Shown here one piece after another: positions 36,028 to 45,616 of a stretch of DNA of 64,000 nucleotides. Numbering within the stretch: the stretch's first letter is position 1; every line of letters begins with the position of its first letter. Both the position numbers and the translations under genes were made by a program. Source of the stretch: Aureisphaera galaxeae (GTDB lineage: Bacteria > Bacteroidota > Bacteroidia > Flavobacteriales > Flavobacteriaceae); assembly GCF_028561275.1 (NCBI RefSeq), contig NZ_JAQQTF010000007.1, forward strand, positions 124,001-188,000. Reading direction: 5' to 3'. The notes beneath the pieces were generated by a model. It had not been told where the DNA came from. It did not search any database and saw nothing but the letters and a program-made list of their open reading frames with translations.

Positions 36028-36413
36028 ACTTGCGTTTGTTTTTAATGAATAAATAGTTCTGTAGGTTGTTGTAAGGACAACCTATAATCGTGTTCTGCGC
36101 TGCCATGGAGAGAGTTGGCAACTCTTATTTGGAGGGAGATAATGCGCTGGGAAATCAACGCATTGCAAATGTACTATAATAAACGAGTGCTATGTTACAA
36201 TGTTACACTGGAAACATATAAGGCACTCCAAAATCTTGAAATTTTAAATACGTTATTTCATGCTAAAGAATCATTATTAAGAGTTAAGGCTCGTATCTCT
36301 TACGAACAACTGGGCAATAGTAGTAATTCTTTAAAAGAGGGCGATGTGCATTTCGTTTTTCGGTCGATTCTATTTGTTAAACGGTAAGCGATGAGGGAGG
36401 TATGGGGATTCAC
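36028..36413. other. Intergenic region upstream of the Rhs operon
   Basis: 386 bases without a convincing gene; a 90-codon plus-strand frame at 36115-36387 looks random. Contains two perfect inverted repeats: TAGGTTGT / ACAACCTA (36062-36069 and 36077-36084) and AGAGTTGGCAACTCT (36111-36125). Both fall between a possible promoter box at 36166-36173 and the first Rhs gene, so they would form hairpins in its leader or serve as operators. Confidence 0.6.
36166..36173 (-). promoter_or_regulatory. Possible -7 promoter box for the Rhs operon
   Basis: TACATTTG on the minus strand, exact TAnnTTTG, 138 bases before the ATG at 36027. No TTTG box at the right distance, so weak. Confidence 0.35.
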
Positions 36414-37304
36414 TCATCGCAAAGGCCCTTTGGGCTCTGGAAGGGGAATGTAGGTGTCATCGCCTGGCACTTTTGGAAATCGTTTTTGCATCCAGTTTTC
36501 TTTGGCAACCTCCAGACGTTCTTTGGAAGAGGAAACAAAATTCCAGAAGAGAAAGCGTTCTTCGGGAAGGGCCTTCCCTCCGAAAAGCAGAATACGGCTT
36601 CCTTTTTCTAACGTAATAATACATTCATCCTCGGTTTTGGAAATAAGCATCTGTCCTTGTTCAATGGCTTCACCATCATTCAGCACCTTGCCTGTTGTCA
36701 CAACAATGGCAATTTCGCCTTCCAATTGGCCGTGGATTTCCAAACAGGTTTCCTCATGTGCTCTTACGTCTACCATAAAGAGCGGGGAATGCACCGGTAA
36801 AGGCGATTTTCTTCCAAATCCTTCGCCTGCCACCAGGGTGATTTCCAAATTGTTTTCTTGCCAATGGGGAAGCTCATTTTTCGCTACGAAATCGAAACGG
36901 GGTTCCATTTCTTCCTTGTCTTTGGGCAGTGCCACCCAGACTTGATAACCGTGCACGGGATGCGACTTTCCATCTCTTTGATGTTGGGGTGTTCGTTCTG
37001 TATGGGCGACTCCTTTTCCGGCGGACATAAAGCCCACATCTCCTGCTTGGATGTGTTTTACAGCCCCGGTGCTGTCCCGATGCTCTACTTCACCTTCCAA
37101 TAAATACGTAAGCGTAGAAAGCCCAATATGAGGATGCTGATCCACATCCATATACCTTCCTGGGCCGATATGGGAAGGCCCCATGTGATCGATAAAGGTG
37201 AAAGGGCCTACTTGTCTCTTTTTTCTGAAGGGCAGTAGCCTTCCCACCAAGAAGTTCCCCAGATCCCGAGAGCGTTCTTCAACGAGCATTTTATTGTTTC
37301 CCAT
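36414..37304 (-). CDS. Pirin family protein
   Basis: 296 residues from ATG 37304 (MGNNKMLVEERSRDLGNF). Bicupin fold: metal-site His cluster DQHPHIGLSTLTYLLEGEVEHRDS in the N-terminal cupin, followed by HIQAGDVGFMSAGKGVAHTE, which are pirin signatures. Pirins bind Fe(II); bacterial members include quercetinases and redox regulators. The frame continues upstream to 37376 without similarity. It lies just beyond the terminator of the polysaccharide locus and is likely independent of it. Confidence 0.92.
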   Translation of the reverse strand: MGNNKMLVEERSRDLGNFLVGRLLPFRKKRQVGPFTFIDHMGPSHIGPGRYMDVDQHPHIGLSTLTYLLEGEVEHRDSTGAVKHIQAGDVGFMSAGKGVAHTERTPQHQRDGKSHPVHGYQVWVALPKDKEEMEPRFDFVAKNELPHWQENNLEITLVAGEGFGRKSPLPVHSPLFMVDVRAHEETCLEIHGQLEGEIAIVVTTGKVLNDGEAIEQGQMLISKTEDECIITLEKGSRILLFGGKALPEERFLFWNFVSSSKERLEVAKENWMQKRFPKVPGDDTYIPLPEPKGPLR

Positions 37305-37357
37305 GGCAAGCTTTTTATCCCTTAAAGTTACAACAATATCCCACCGAATAAAATAGG

Positions 37358-37382
37358 AAAGGGGTGCTGTCAGCACCCCTTT
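37358..37382 (-). terminator. Terminator of the polysaccharide utilisation operon
   Basis: AAAGGGGTGCTG (37358-37369) and CAGCACCCCTTT (37371-37382) form a 12-bp perfect stem around one T; the structure would open slightly at the loop. It sits 38 bases after the last gene of the locus, with a T-rich stretch following on the minus strand. Confidence 0.75.
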
Positions 37383-37419
37383 GACTCAAACTTAATAAAA
37401 TATAAAAAATGAAAAAAAA

Positions 37420-38280
37420 TTACTTTCTAATGAGTTTTACGCTTTGCGTTCCTGCGTCGGTTTTTACCTGTGCGAAATACACCCCAGCATTGAGGGATTC
37501 GTTATTGATCGCCACAGCTGTGTCATTCACCGTTTGCTGTGCAACCAGTTTTCCTAGCACGTCGTAAATAGCTACGCTTTGAATGTTCTGATTTGTAGTT
37601 GAAATGTTCCAAACCTTGTTCGCAGGATTTGGATATACGGAAACATTCACCGCATTTATATCATTTACACTCAACACAGGCGCGGTTACTACGATATTTC
37701 CTAAAGCAGCTTCGTCTGCTGGATTTGCATTTACCCCAGAAACGTAGAATCCGTACTGTACCACAGCATCTTCTGGCGCCACATCGGTATAGGTAATGGA
37801 AAAATTCTGTCCTGCAATTAACTCGGCAGTTTCAATTTTCAACACAGAGAAATCCCCGTTAAACACCTTAATGAAAGCCATGGCGGTGTATTCAGAATCT
37901 AACGTATTGCTTTCGGTGTATCCATTAAAGGTAAGTTCACTGCCTACTAGGCCATTATCCTCTACAAAGGTGTTTCCTTCAAAAATCTTATTTCCTTCCC
38001 CCGTGGTTTGGTTTACCCAAAACGGATCGGTTGGGTTATCTGCATAGGTATTGAAGTTAGGGTGTAGTGTAACGGTTCCCGCTCCCACATCTATGATTGT
38101 TTGAATGTCTGGGACACCCCACACTTCTCCAAAAACATATCCTCCTCCATCGGCTGGAAGATCAAAAACATTGGCAAAGCCAATCCAACTGGCTCCCGCA
38201 TCTACTTCTACGGTGTTTTGTGCCTGTACTCCCACACAGAAGCTAAGCACTAGTACAATGGTTACATAAATCTGTTTCAT
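37420..38280 (-). CDS. Secreted T9SS type A sorting-domain protein of the PUL, unknown fold
   Basis: 286 residues: signal peptide (to GVQAQ, about 21), an acidic beta-rich domain (22-205, many Asn/Thr/Gly) and a T9SS sorting domain (206-286: VNVSVYPNPANKVWNIS to TQSVKLIRK). The middle domain (WIGFANVFDLPADGGGYVFG) is not one I recognise and differs from the 152-residue modules of the neighbours. Last gene of the locus, 28 bases after the five-module gene. Likely a secreted glycan-binding protein by context. Confidence 0.8.
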   Translation of the reverse strand: MKQIYVTIVLVLSFCVGVQAQNTVEVDAGASWIGFANVFDLPADGGGYVFGEVWGVPDIQTIIDVGAGTVTLHPNFNTYADNPTDPFWVNQTTGEGNKIFEGNTFVEDNGLVGSELTFNGYTESNTLDSEYTAMAFIKVFNGDFSVLKIETAELIAGQNFSITYTDVAPEDAVVQYGFYVSGVNANPADEAALGNIVVTAPVLSVNDINAVNVSVYPNPANKVWNISTTNQNIQSVAIYDVLGKLVAQQTVNDTAVAINNESLNAGVYFAQVKTDAGTQSVKLIRK

Positions 38281-38308
38281 AATATCGCTTTTTAGTTATT
38301 ATTCGAGT

Positions 38309-41300
38309 TTAATTTTTAAGTATTCGAACCGTTTTGGTTCCTCTTTCCGTTGCAATGACAACTAGGTATACTCCTCTTTCCAAGATGGACATGTCCACTT
38401 CCACAGAAGTCGCATCTGGCGCCTTATCCATTAATTTTTGTCCTAAAATGCTGTATACCGTGATTGTTTCAACAGGATCATTGGCCTGTACATTCAACTT
38501 TGAATCTACCGGATTCGGGAAAGTTTGAATGTTGGAAAGATTGTTTTCATCTACGCTTAGTAGATCGCAGTCTATCGTTACATCACTAGCACCGCCGGTG
38601 TTCACTACATAGATGTAGTAAGCTTGTCCACCCGTAACCGGAATGGTAGTCGAAGTGGATGGGGCACATTGGTTATCGAACCAATCTACCAGTACCAGAT
38701 CACTTACCGAAGCGTTTTCATCGGGAGCCGTAAAGAAGTTCACAAAACTTGCTCCTGCAGGAGAGGCTATGGCCGCAGAAATAACGCCATCACTTTCAGG
38801 AGTAATGTTGTACCACACTCCGTTGGCACCATCTATATTACATCCAGATGGATTGTCACCTTCCACCGTAGCATATTGTAAAGCCACATTGGTATCGGTG
38901 TATGGGCATCCTAATTCGTCTACGTCGATAGAGTTGCCGATCGCGTCATTCGTTGGTGGAATGAAATCGCAGGTCATGGAAAGTTCGAAGTTTCCGGTAG
39001 CTCCAGAAAAACCATGAACCAGAATATAATAAGTGGTTGCCCCGTCGCTTTGGAAACTCACCGAAGATTGGAAGTCGGTACAGTTGGGATCATCGTCGTT
39101 TCCTACAACGCAGGTCAATGGGGGTGCGCCACAGTCGCCTGTGTACACAGAAATCTTAGTATCGTAGTCTGTATTGGCACTACAGGTAGTAATGAAAATA
39201 TCGGCAGCAAAACCGGAGGTGTCGTCAAATACATACCAAACTCCTGGTGCACTTGTGGTCGTGTCACAATCGGGCGCAGCAGCTGTATCATCGGTTGCAT
39301 CTATGGTCGTTCCCATGATCATATCGCCACAGTTAATAGGCACAGCATTTTCGCATAGATCATTGGCTGGCGGAATGATGATATTGATCTGCTCCAAGTT
39401 GTCCCAATAGAAGATATTGGTATTCGGATCTACGACATTGAAATTCATAAATACGGTCACCGAATCGAAGGTAAGATCGCCTTCCGAACTGAAGTCGAAC
39501 GTAAGTTCTTCCCACGCATTGGTCTGTGTCATGTTCACTAGGCGCTCTACATTGACACCTGTTACGGAATTTTCGAGTTTCAGTAATACGGGCAAGTCGG
39601 CCAATGGAGACCAAACGTCCATAATAAAGCCTTTGTCCACACTTATATCCAAGGTGGTCACTGGGATATTTACCCCTGCGAAAGCCGCGTTGCTTGGCAC
39701 AGTGTTTTCGGCCACATTGGCTGAGGTATTGATACCCGAAGCATCCGGGTTTGCAATCACCTGAGTAAAGGATCCGTTGAAATCATTTAACGGAGGCTGA
39801 TTCCCTTCAAAATCAATTGGCAGAGTCGCTGGGAAGTTGAACTGTTCCAAATTGTCCCAATAGAAGATATTGGTATTGGGGTCTACCACATTGAAGTTCA
39901 TGAACACTGTGATAGAATTGAAGGTTAGCCCTCCTTCGGTACTGAAATCGAAAGTGATCTCTTCCCATGCATTGGTGGTGGTCATGTTTACCTGTCGTTC
40001 CACATTGACCCCTGTCACCGAATTTTCTAGCTTCAGCAACACTGGTGTGCCTGCCAAGGGAGACCATACATCCATTCGAAAGCCTTTTTCAACCGTAATA
40101 TCTACATCTGTCGTAACAGGAATATTCACTCCAGCAAAAGCTGCATTACTAGGCACGGTATTTTCAGCTACATTGGCCGATGGATTAACTCCTGTTGGAT
40201 CTGGATTCGCAATCACCTGAGTGAAGGATCCGTTGAAATCGTTAAACAATGGAGGTGTGCCTTCAAAATCGAAAGGTAGCTCTACAACGGTAGCACCAAT
40301 ATCGAACTGCTCTAGGTTATCCCAATAGAAGATATTCGTGTTAGGATCTACTACATTGAAGTTCATAAAGATGGTTACGGAATCGAAGGTTAACGCTCCT
40401 TCGGTACTAAAATCGAAAGTGAGTTCTTCCCACGCATTGGTTGCAGTCATATTCACTTGCCGTTCTACATTGACTCCCGTTACCGAATTTTCAAGCTTCA
40501 GAAGCACCGGAGTTCCAGCGAGGGGAGACCACACATCCATGATGAATCCTTTTTGTACAGAAATATCTACTGCCACAGGAATGTTCACTCCAGCAAATGC
40601 GGCATTACTCGGAACCGTGTTTTCAGCTACATTGGCTGAGGTGTTTACTCCCGTTGCATCCGGATTGGCAATCACCTGAGTGAAGGATCCGTTGAAATCG
40701 TTGAATGTCAAGGTTTGCCCACCTTCGAAATTGAAGGGAAGCGATACTGGCGGGGTTCCCAAATCAAACTGTTCTAGGTTATCCCAATAGTAAACTTGCG
40801 TACTGGGGTCTATTACGTTGAAGTTCATGAAAACCGTAACCGAATCGAAGGTGAGCGCTCCTTCTGAACCGAAATCAAAAGTGAGTTCTTCCCACGCCGC
40901 TGTTGTGGTCATATTTACTTGTCGTTCTACATTGACGCCTGTCACCGAATTTTCTAGCTTTAGAAGTACGGGTGTGCCCACTAGAGGGGACCAAACGTCC
41001 ATGATGAATCCTTTTTCTGTTGAGATATCAATATCCACAGGAATGTTTACCCCAGCGAACGCAGCACCACCTGGAACCGTGTTCTCAGCTACGTTGGCAC
41101 TCGGGTTTACTCCAGTAGGATCTGGATTGGCTATAACCTGTGTAAATGAGCCATTAAAATCGTTGAAGGTTAGTGCTTGTCCTTCAAAATTGAAAGGAAG
41201 GGAGGGAGGTAATACGAACTGCTCCAAGTTATCCCAATAGTATACTTGGGTATTGGGATCGATCACGTTGAAGTTCATAAAAACCGTGATCGAATCGAAG

Positions 41301-41707
41301 GTCAAAGCTCCTTCCGATCCGAAATCGAACGTAAGTTCTTCCCATGCACCTACTGCAGTGGTATTAGCCTGTCGCTCTACATTGACACCCGTTACCGAAT
41401 TTTCCAGTTTCAATAAAACCGGGGTGTTTGGTAAAGGAGACCAAACATCCATAATAAATCCTTTCGCAGTAGTAATGTCCAGCGAAAAGGGAATGTTTAC
41501 TCCCGCAAATGCTGCACTGGCGGGAACCGTATTTTCGGCTACATTGGCCGAAGTGTTGATTCCCGTTGCATCAGGATTTGCAATAACTTGTGTAAATGAC
41601 CCATTAAAGTCGTTAAATGTTGGAGGTGCTCCTTCGAAATCGAAAATCACTTGGGCATAGCCAAGTGAAGTGATTAAAAAGGCAAAAAGAAATGTAATTT
41701 TTTTCAT
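38309..41707 (-). CDS. T9SS-secreted protein with five tandem putative carbohydrate-binding modules
   Basis: 1132 residues. Signal peptide (about 18). Residues 22-785 are five copies of a ~152-residue beta-rich module; each opens with F(D/N)FEG...FNDFNGSFTQVIANPD, has MDVWSPL and LLKLENSVTGVNVER in the middle, and ends with FMNFNV.DP.T.(V/I)(Y/F)YWDNLEQ. Then come two different cysteine-containing domains (about 790-925 and 930-1050; ANDLCENAVPINCG, NDAIGNSIDVDELGCPY) of the type seen before sorting signals, and a T9SS domain (1055-1132). No catalytic motif seen. In this locus, a multivalent secreted or surface glycan-binding protein is the best reading. Confidence 0.85.
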   Translation of the reverse strand: MKKITFLFAFLITSLGYAQVIFDFEGAPPTFNDFNGSFTQVIANPDATGINTSANVAENTVPASAAFAGVNIPFSLDITTAKGFIMDVWSPLPNTPVLLKLENSVTGVNVERQANTTAVGAWEELTFDFGSEGALTFDSITVFMNFNVIDPNTQVYYWDNLEQFVLPPSLPFNFEGQALTFNDFNGSFTQVIANPDPTGVNPSANVAENTVPGGAAFAGVNIPVDIDISTEKGFIMDVWSPLVGTPVLLKLENSVTGVNVERQVNMTTTAAWEELTFDFGSEGALTFDSVTVFMNFNVIDPSTQVYYWDNLEQFDLGTPPVSLPFNFEGGQTLTFNDFNGSFTQVIANPDATGVNTSANVAENTVPSNAAFAGVNIPVAVDISVQKGFIMDVWSPLAGTPVLLKLENSVTGVNVERQVNMTATNAWEELTFDFSTEGALTFDSVTIFMNFNVVDPNTNIFYWDNLEQFDIGATVVELPFDFEGTPPLFNDFNGSFTQVIANPDPTGVNPSANVAENTVPSNAAFAGVNIPVTTDVDITVEKGFRMDVWSPLAGTPVLLKLENSVTGVNVERQVNMTTTNAWEEITFDFSTEGGLTFNSITVFMNFNVVDPNTNIFYWDNLEQFNFPATLPIDFEGNQPPLNDFNGSFTQVIANPDASGINTSANVAENTVPSNAAFAGVNIPVTTLDISVDKGFIMDVWSPLADLPVLLKLENSVTGVNVERLVNMTQTNAWEELTFDFSSEGDLTFDSVTVFMNFNVVDPNTNIFYWDNLEQINIIIPPANDLCENAVPINCGDMIMGTTIDATDDTAAAPDCDTTTSAPGVWYVFDDTSGFAADIFITTCSANTDYDTKISVYTGDCGAPPLTCVVGNDDDPNCTDFQSSVSFQSDGATTYYILVHGFSGATGNFELSMTCDFIPPTNDAIGNSIDVDELGCPYTDTNVALQYATVEGDNPSGCNIDGANGVWYNITPESDGVISAAIASPAGASFVNFFTAPDENASVSDLVLVDWFDNQCAPSTSTTIPVTGGQAYYIYVVNTGGASDVTIDCDLLSVDENNLSNIQTFPNPVDSKLNVQANDPVETITVYSILGQKLMDKAPDATSVEVDMSILERGVYLVVIATERGTKTVRILKN
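39360..41650 (-). repeat. Five tandem ~456-bp DNA repeats inside the module gene
   Basis: Recurring landmarks such as the GGATCCGTTGAAATC-type segment appear near 39767, 40225, 40684, 41140 and 41595, spacing 455-459 bases, i.e. 152 codons. Similarity is high at the DNA level, which suggests recent duplication or gene conversion and makes this stretch prone to copy-number change and misassembly. Confidence 0.9.
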
Positions 41708-41738
41708 AATACGATATCTAAAAGATGAATTCCTCAGT

Positions 41739-42557
41739 TTAGTTCTTAATTAATTTTAGGGTTGTCTCTCCTGATAGGGAAACAACTTTGGCAAAATATA
41801 TTCCTGATAACAAGTCGCTTACATCAACCATATGTTGAGTTGTATCAGGGAATTGTGTTTTTATGACTTGGCCAGAAATATTATAAATCGTTATTTTCTG
41901 AAGGGCGTCATTCGCTTTTACGGTCCAGTAGTTATCCATAGGATTGGGATAGGCAGTAATAGTACTTTCATCGAGATCGGAAACGTCTAAAACGGAATCT
42001 GAAAAGGAGATATCATCGAAGTAAATGATATTGTCCGAGGTGCGTGCATCGAAATCGGGAAACACAATGATTTGATCAATGTCCGTAGAGGAGGGCTCCC
42101 CAATGATCGAAGTGAAATCGAATACCAATTCTTCCCAAGCATTTACTACGGTATTAGGTACTTTTAATTCACCTGTAGAGGCTCCTGGCAGGGTAGCAAA
42201 CTTAACTCCAACATCGCTAATAACCGATTTCCAAACCTTAACCCGAACAATGGCATTATCGGCCGTTAGTGTGAAAGTCCCAATATCTGCACCATGCATA
42301 GACTCAACACCTGCGAAGGGCGCTCCTTCCTGCAGGGCTGTGAACTTTGCCACCGTGGCCGAAGTGTTGATTCCAGAAGGATCTGGATTTGCAATGATTT
42401 CTAATGGCGGATTGGTGCCATTCTCGAAAACAGTCCAAGTCCAGTCGGCTCCAAATTCTCCTGCTTCAAAAGTTATCGGATTGTTTTGAGCTACCCCAAC
42501 AGAGGTGACAAAAAATGCGATAAGGCATATAAATATTTTAATGTTAACTCTATTCAT
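41739..42557 (-). CDS. T9SS-secreted protein with one putative carbohydrate-binding module
   Basis: 272 residues. Signal peptide (to GVAQ, about 24); a single module (25-185) of the same family as in the neighbours (IIANPDPSGINTSATVAKF, VRVKVWKS, NAWEELVFDF, IIYFDDISF); and a T9SS sorting domain (195-272: TITAYPNPMDNYWTV to TTLKLIKN). Its ATG overlaps the GH16 stop (TAATG), so synthesis is coupled to the glucanase. Probably a secreted glycan-binding partner. Confidence 0.85.
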   Translation of the reverse strand: MNRVNIKIFICLIAFFVTSVGVAQNNPITFEAGEFGADWTWTVFENGTNPPLEIIANPDPSGINTSATVAKFTALQEGAPFAGVESMHGADIGTFTLTADNAIVRVKVWKSVISDVGVKFATLPGASTGELKVPNTVVNAWEELVFDFTSIIGEPSSTDIDQIIVFPDFDARTSDNIIYFDDISFSDSVLDVSDLDESTITAYPNPMDNYWTVKANDALQKITIYNISGQVIKTQFPDTTQHMVDVSDLLSGIYFAKVVSLSGETTLKLIKN

Positions 42558-43315
42558 TAGTGTTTATAAATTTTTATATAGTCAACAATGAATTCTTGCG
42601 GAAAGATGGAATCGTCTACGTCGGGTCCTCCAAAATTTCCTCCAATGGCCATATTCATAAGCACATAAAAAGGCTTGTCGTAGGGCCATGTATCTGCATT
42701 TTTTTCTTGAGGCGAAAAGTGATATACGTGTTCGCCATCTATATAGAAATCGATGGCCTCCTTTGTCCAATTGATTTTGTAGGTATGAAAACCCACTTCG
42801 ATATTGGGAAGTTCTGTTTTCTTGGAATTAATGGTATTCCCGAAGCTGGCTGGGGTATGTAATGAGGTATAAATAATCCCCGGTTCCCTGCCCACGTATT
42901 CCATGATGTCTATTTCCCCACATTTTGGCCAGATGTTGGTATCAATATCATTCCCCAACATCCAGATCGCGGGCCATAGCCCATGTCCTGTGGGCAGCTG
43001 GGCGCGCACCTCTACCGTTCCATACTGAAATTCCATTTTGTCCTTGGTGGTAATCCGACTGGAGTTGTAAATAGAATCCCTTTTGGTTGCGGTAATGATT
43101 AAAAAACCATTTTCTAGGCGTGCATTTTCCTTGGTGTAAAGTTGGCGTTCATTATTTCCCCAACCACATAAATTGGGACAACCATCGCCCAATTCGTAAT
43201 TCCATATTTCTTCATTAAGGGAAGCCCCCTCAAAATTATCTTCGAAAAGAAGCTCAGGCGAGGAATCGCATGAAACGAAAAGTGCTAAGAGCGATATGTA
43301 AAAAAGAAACTTCAT
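42557..43315 (-). CDS. GH16 family endo-beta-glucanase (laminarinase-like), lipoprotein
   Basis: 252 residues: lipobox LFVSC (Cys16), then a GH16 jelly roll. Catalytic signature GEIDIMEYVG with Glu134 (nucleophile), Asp136 and Glu139 (acid/base); the extra Met between D and E is typical of the beta-bulge laminarinase/lichenase branch. Also WPAIWMLG and the C-terminal FVDYIKIYKH. Cleaves internal beta-1,3 (or mixed) glucosidic bonds, retaining mechanism. Starts immediately after the GH3 stop (TAAATG). Lipid-anchored, likely at the cell surface. Confidence 0.92.
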   Translation of the reverse strand: MKFLFYISLLALFVSCDSSPELLFEDNFEGASLNEEIWNYELGDGCPNLCGWGNNERQLYTKENARLENGFLIITATKRDSIYNSSRITTKDKMEFQYGTVEVRAQLPTGHGLWPAIWMLGNDIDTNIWPKCGEIDIMEYVGREPGIIYTSLHTPASFGNTINSKKTELPNIEVGFHTYKINWTKEAIDFYIDGEHVYHFSPQEKNADTWPYDKPFYVLMNMAIGGNFGGPDVDDSIFPQEFIVDYIKIYKH

Positions 43316-45607
43316 TTATTTAAGCTCGAATGTTTTGTGGTATTGAGTAGAAGAACTCCCCCCAACAAACACGTGGAATTCGCCGGGTTCTACCAGCCAA
43401 TTACCATGATTATCATAGAACCCTAATTCTTTATGCGTCAGAGGGAAGGAAATCTTCTTGGTCTCACCTGGGGCTAGGGTTACTAATTCAAATCCTTTTA
43501 GTTCTTTTACGGGTCGGGTTACGGAGGCATATAGGTCGCGGATGTATAGCTGCACCACTTCTTTGCCTTCTACTTTCCCTGTGTTGCTCACTTCTACTGA
43601 AACATTTACGGTTCCATTTTGAGCATAAGCATTGTCTACGGATAGTTTGTTATACGCGAAAGAGGTATAGCTTAGCCCATGTCCGAAAGGATACAGTGCA
43701 GAATTTTGTTCGTCCGTATAATGCGACCAGAACACTAGGTTCGGAGCTGGAATTACAGGACGCCCCGTATTTTTGTAGTTATAGTATAATGGCACCTGCC
43801 CTAAACTTCTAGGAAAGGACATCGGCAATTTTCCACTCGGATTATAATCGCCATAAAGCACCTGTGCAATGGCATGTCCGCTTTGGCTACCCAAATGCCA
43901 AGCCTCTACAATGGCAGGAATGTTTTCATCGGCCCAACTGAGGTCTAATGGACGACCGTTATTTACGACCAAGACAATATTGGGGTTTGCCCTGTGGATT
44001 TCTTCCAACAATTCTTGTTGAACGCCAGGAAAGTCGATCGTAGTTCTACTTCTTCCTTCTCCACTCATAAAACCAAGTTCACCCAATACCATAACTACTA
44101 TATCGGCAGCCTTAGCTGCCGCAACTGCTTCGGGGAACCCGCTTTTGTCGTCTTCATTTATTTCAATTTCCGTAATGAAACTGGTAGGACCTTTGGCGAT
44201 ATCGGCGCCTTTGGCATAGTTCAATTCGTTTCCAGAATATGCCTGCATTCCTTCCAATACGGAAACAGCTGTATTGTCATCTGCTGCAATTCTCCAACTT
44301 CCCAATGGGCTGTTTTTGTCAGCGGCTAAGGAACCAATAAGGGCGATCTTTTTGCCAGATTTATCTAAGGGAAGTAGATTCCCTTCATTTTTTAATAATA
44401 CAATGGATTTCTTGGCGACATCCAGGACAGCATCGTGATTCTCTTTGGAATTGATTTCGCTTTTTTCCCTTTCCAGATCACAATACTTATAGGGATCGTC
44501 AAATAGACCCAACTCGAACTTCACCCGAAGAATTCTTCGCACAGCGTCGTCTATGACAGTTTCGTCCACCTTTTTGTCCCTAACCAATTGGGCTAACTCG
44601 GCTACATATAAATAGGATTCCATGTCCATATCAGATCCGGCTAAAACGGCCAATTCTGCGGCATGCTTTCCATCTTTGGCATAACCATGAGCGATCATTT
44701 CGCGAATGGATCCCCAGTCTGAAATAACAAAACCATCGAATTCCCACTTTCCTTTTAAGATGTCCCGCTGAAGGAACTTATCTCCCGTAGCAGGGATTCC
44801 ATTCAATTCGTTAAAGGAGTTCATAAAGGTGCGCACTCCCGCTTCTTTAGCCGCTATAAAGGGAGGGAAAACGGTATTGTAGAGGGTCGATGTGCCAAAA
44901 TCGGCGGTATTATAATCCCTGCCTCCTTCAGCAAATCCATATCCAGCAAAGTGTTTGGCACAGGCGGCAATGGTTTTTTCTGAGGATAAATTGTCTCCCT
45001 GAAAGCCTTTTACACGTGCAGCGGCGATTTTAGCACCCAAATAAGGGTCTTCCCCTCCGCCTTCCATGACACGTCCCCAGCGCGCGTCACGCGATATATC
45101 TACCATAGGGGCGAAGGTCCAATTAATACCGGAAGCAGCAGCTTCTCTAGCAGCCACTTGGGCTGCACTTTCTATAGCTTCCATATCCCAGCTAGCAGAT
45201 TCTGCCAAGGGAATGGGACTCATTGTTTTATAGCCGTGAATAACGTCGAAACCAATAATGAGCGGAATGCCCAAACGGGTTTCTTCTACGGCAATTTTTT
45301 GAACGGCTCTTACCTGTTCTACACCTCGTACGTTCAACATGGACCCTACATAGCCTTTTCTAAGGTGATCGTATTTTTTTGCCGCATCTCCTCCTTGGGG
45401 AGCGGGGCCGGTAACATTCCAGAAACCATTGTATTGGTTCATTTGGCCAATCTTTTCCTCAAGCGTCATGATGCTGAGCAAAGAGTCTACTTTCTTTTCA
45501 ATAAGAATAGGATCGGGTTTTGTTTCCGAAACTTTTTCGGCAACAGGTTCTTTATGTCCTAGGGGAAGGAACAAAAGCGCTATTAGGATACTGGTGAATA
45601 TTTTCAT
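43316..45607 (-). CDS. GH3 family beta-glucosidase (BglX-like)
   Basis: 763 residues with a short Sec signal and no lipobox, so periplasmic. N-terminal TIM barrel with KHFAGYG (about 218-224) and nucleophile motif GFVISDWGS (Asp297); the C-terminal alpha/beta sandwich holds the acid/base glutamate region (ELGFMSGEGRSRT); a fibronectin-like domain closes the protein (about 660-763). Releases glucose from the non-reducing ends of imported beta-gluco-oligosaccharides. Lies between two GH16 genes in one operon, fitting laminarin breakdown. Confidence 0.95.
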   Translation of the reverse strand: MKIFTSILIALLFLPLGHKEPVAEKVSETKPDPILIEKKVDSLLSIMTLEEKIGQMNQYNGFWNVTGPAPQGGDAAKKYDHLRKGYVGSMLNVRGVEQVRAVQKIAVEETRLGIPLIIGFDVIHGYKTMSPIPLAESASWDMEAIESAAQVAAREAAASGINWTFAPMVDISRDARWGRVMEGGGEDPYLGAKIAAARVKGFQGDNLSSEKTIAACAKHFAGYGFAEGGRDYNTADFGTSTLYNTVFPPFIAAKEAGVRTFMNSFNELNGIPATGDKFLQRDILKGKWEFDGFVISDWGSIREMIAHGYAKDGKHAAELAVLAGSDMDMESYLYVAELAQLVRDKKVDETVIDDAVRRILRVKFELGLFDDPYKYCDLEREKSEINSKENHDAVLDVAKKSIVLLKNEGNLLPLDKSGKKIALIGSLAADKNSPLGSWRIAADDNTAVSVLEGMQAYSGNELNYAKGADIAKGPTSFITEIEINEDDKSGFPEAVAAAKAADIVVMVLGELGFMSGEGRSRTTIDFPGVQQELLEEIHRANPNIVLVVNNGRPLDLSWADENIPAIVEAWHLGSQSGHAIAQVLYGDYNPSGKLPMSFPRSLGQVPLYYNYKNTGRPVIPAPNLVFWSHYTDEQNSALYPFGHGLSYTSFAYNKLSVDNAYAQNGTVNVSVEVSNTGKVEGKEVVQLYIRDLYASVTRPVKELKGFELVTLAPGETKKISFPLTHKELGFYDNHGNWLVEPGEFHVFVGGSSSTQYHKTFELK

Positions 45608-45616
45608 GACTAAGGT

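Noticed and set aside
36115-36387. 90-codon plus-strand frame between the Rhs operon and the pirin gene
   Set aside because: No signal, motif or plausible start site; composition looks random and it overlaps the inverted repeat and possible promoter of the Rhs operon.
39360-41650. Regular repeats suggesting a CRISPR array
   Set aside because: The period is about 456 bases, in frame in a 1132-codon gene, with no short spacers; they are protein modules.
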